A DNA stretch of 23,548 bases. It comes from Chara braunii. Its lineage: Eukaryota; Streptophyta; Charophyceae; Charales; Characeae. Where the stretch lies: NCBI GenBank assembly GCA_003427395.1, contig BFEA01000116.1:862385-885932 (forward strand), in the 5' to 3' direction. The notes beneath the pieces were generated by a model. That model did not search any database and was not told the origin of the DNA. It worked only from the letters and a program-made list of their open reading frames with translations. Positions within the stretch are counted from its first letter, which is position 1; the number at the start of each line of letters is the position of its first letter. Below are positions 23,173-23,548 of this stretch, in pieces. Position numbers and translations under genes: made by a program.

Positions 23173-23548
23173 GAAGAGAGGCGGGGGGGGCAGACACTCA
23201 GCCACATGGACCGGGCGTTTCACCAATTTTGAATTTTTTGTTTTGTTTCAGAATCTGTAATGTCGGCTTTGGCTCGTGAATGTCTTTTTTCCTTTCTAAA
23301 TCTCATTTTGTGTGACACTGTTGTTTTATTTCGAAAGAACATGATGATAATTTGGGGATGGCGGTCGATGAAGTCAACGTCTACTAGCCGTTTTTTTTTT
23401 TGTTTTTTTTTTGTTGTTTTTTTCTCTTTTTAGTTAACGGGACAAATTCTCCGTTGAGTTGGACCGTTGACATCCGAAAGATGAACGGCGAGAGACAGAG
23501 AATTGGGCTCAGAGGGAGTTTTCCCTCCGCGCCCCCCCCCCCCCCCCC
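23173..23548. other. Unassigned end of window with terminal poly-C
   Basis: No gene recognised. T-rich runs at 23390-23430. The last 15 bases (23534-23548) are C only, at the contig edge, which may be a sequencing or assembly end effect. Confidence 0.5.

Overview
This 23.5-kb window looks like repeat-dominated eukaryotic nuclear DNA. No intact host gene, tRNA, rRNA, CRISPR array or bacterial-type operon could be supported. The content is layered non-LTR retrotransposon (LINE) debris, poly(A)-ended short retroposon tails, two MITE-like inverted-repeat elements, microsatellites and diverged tandem repeats. LINEs whose ORF2 ends in a CxxC...HxxxxC (zf-RVT type) finger are typical of plants and streptophyte algae, and a short plant-type telobox is present. 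A charophyte-like alga (e.g. Chara) is a guess that the sequence alone cannot confirm.

Layout. 1-632: unassigned, with two small tandem repeats. 633-1800: a LINE 3' tail (T1), a LINE ORF2 fragment (LINE-a), a MITE-like foldback and a second tail (T2). 2147-5440: the longest LINE piece (LINE-b, minus), running from RT motif C through the zinc finger to its 3' tail (T3). 5490-7239: LINE-c (plus), whose 3' tail is cut by an exact sequencing adapter at 7240-7277. 7278-7773: a minus-strand ORF1/RT chimera. 7774-12323: a plus-strand LINE ORF1 interrupted by two retroposons with target-site duplications (LINE-d, minus, 8742-10344; an 870-bp insert, 10378-11247) and then by tail T7. 12324-12713: tails T7 and T8. 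12714-15147: mostly unassigned, with one RT-thumb fragment (LINE-g). 15148-16150: tail T9, LINE-f split by tail T10, and a perfect 32-bp inverted repeat. 16195-17120: a diverged tandem duplication whose minus strand encodes a hydrophobic, membrane-like segment. 18165-19175: two 3' tails in series (T12, T13) and LINE-e (minus). 20102-20505: a complete 199-bp short element with 17-bp TSDs (T14), then a MITE-like element. 21234-23548: tail T15, a dispersed ~100-bp repeat, CTT microsatellites and a terminal poly-C.

The unifying signal is a short RNA-like module at the 3' end of the LINEs, also found as stand-alone short elements. It has a first stem-loop (SL1, beginning GGGACGCTG), a second (SL2, GCTCC...GGAGC), a third (SL3) whose arms differ completely between copies yet stay complementary around a conserved CTCTTAT loop, then poly(A). 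SL1, SL3 and an upstream 3'UTR hairpin (SL0) all show compensatory changes. That is the pattern expected of a selected RNA structure, plausibly the recognition site for the LINE reverse transcriptase and shared with dependent SINE-like elements.

Caution: the adapter at 7240-7277 is an artefact, so sequence on its two sides may not be contiguous in the genome.
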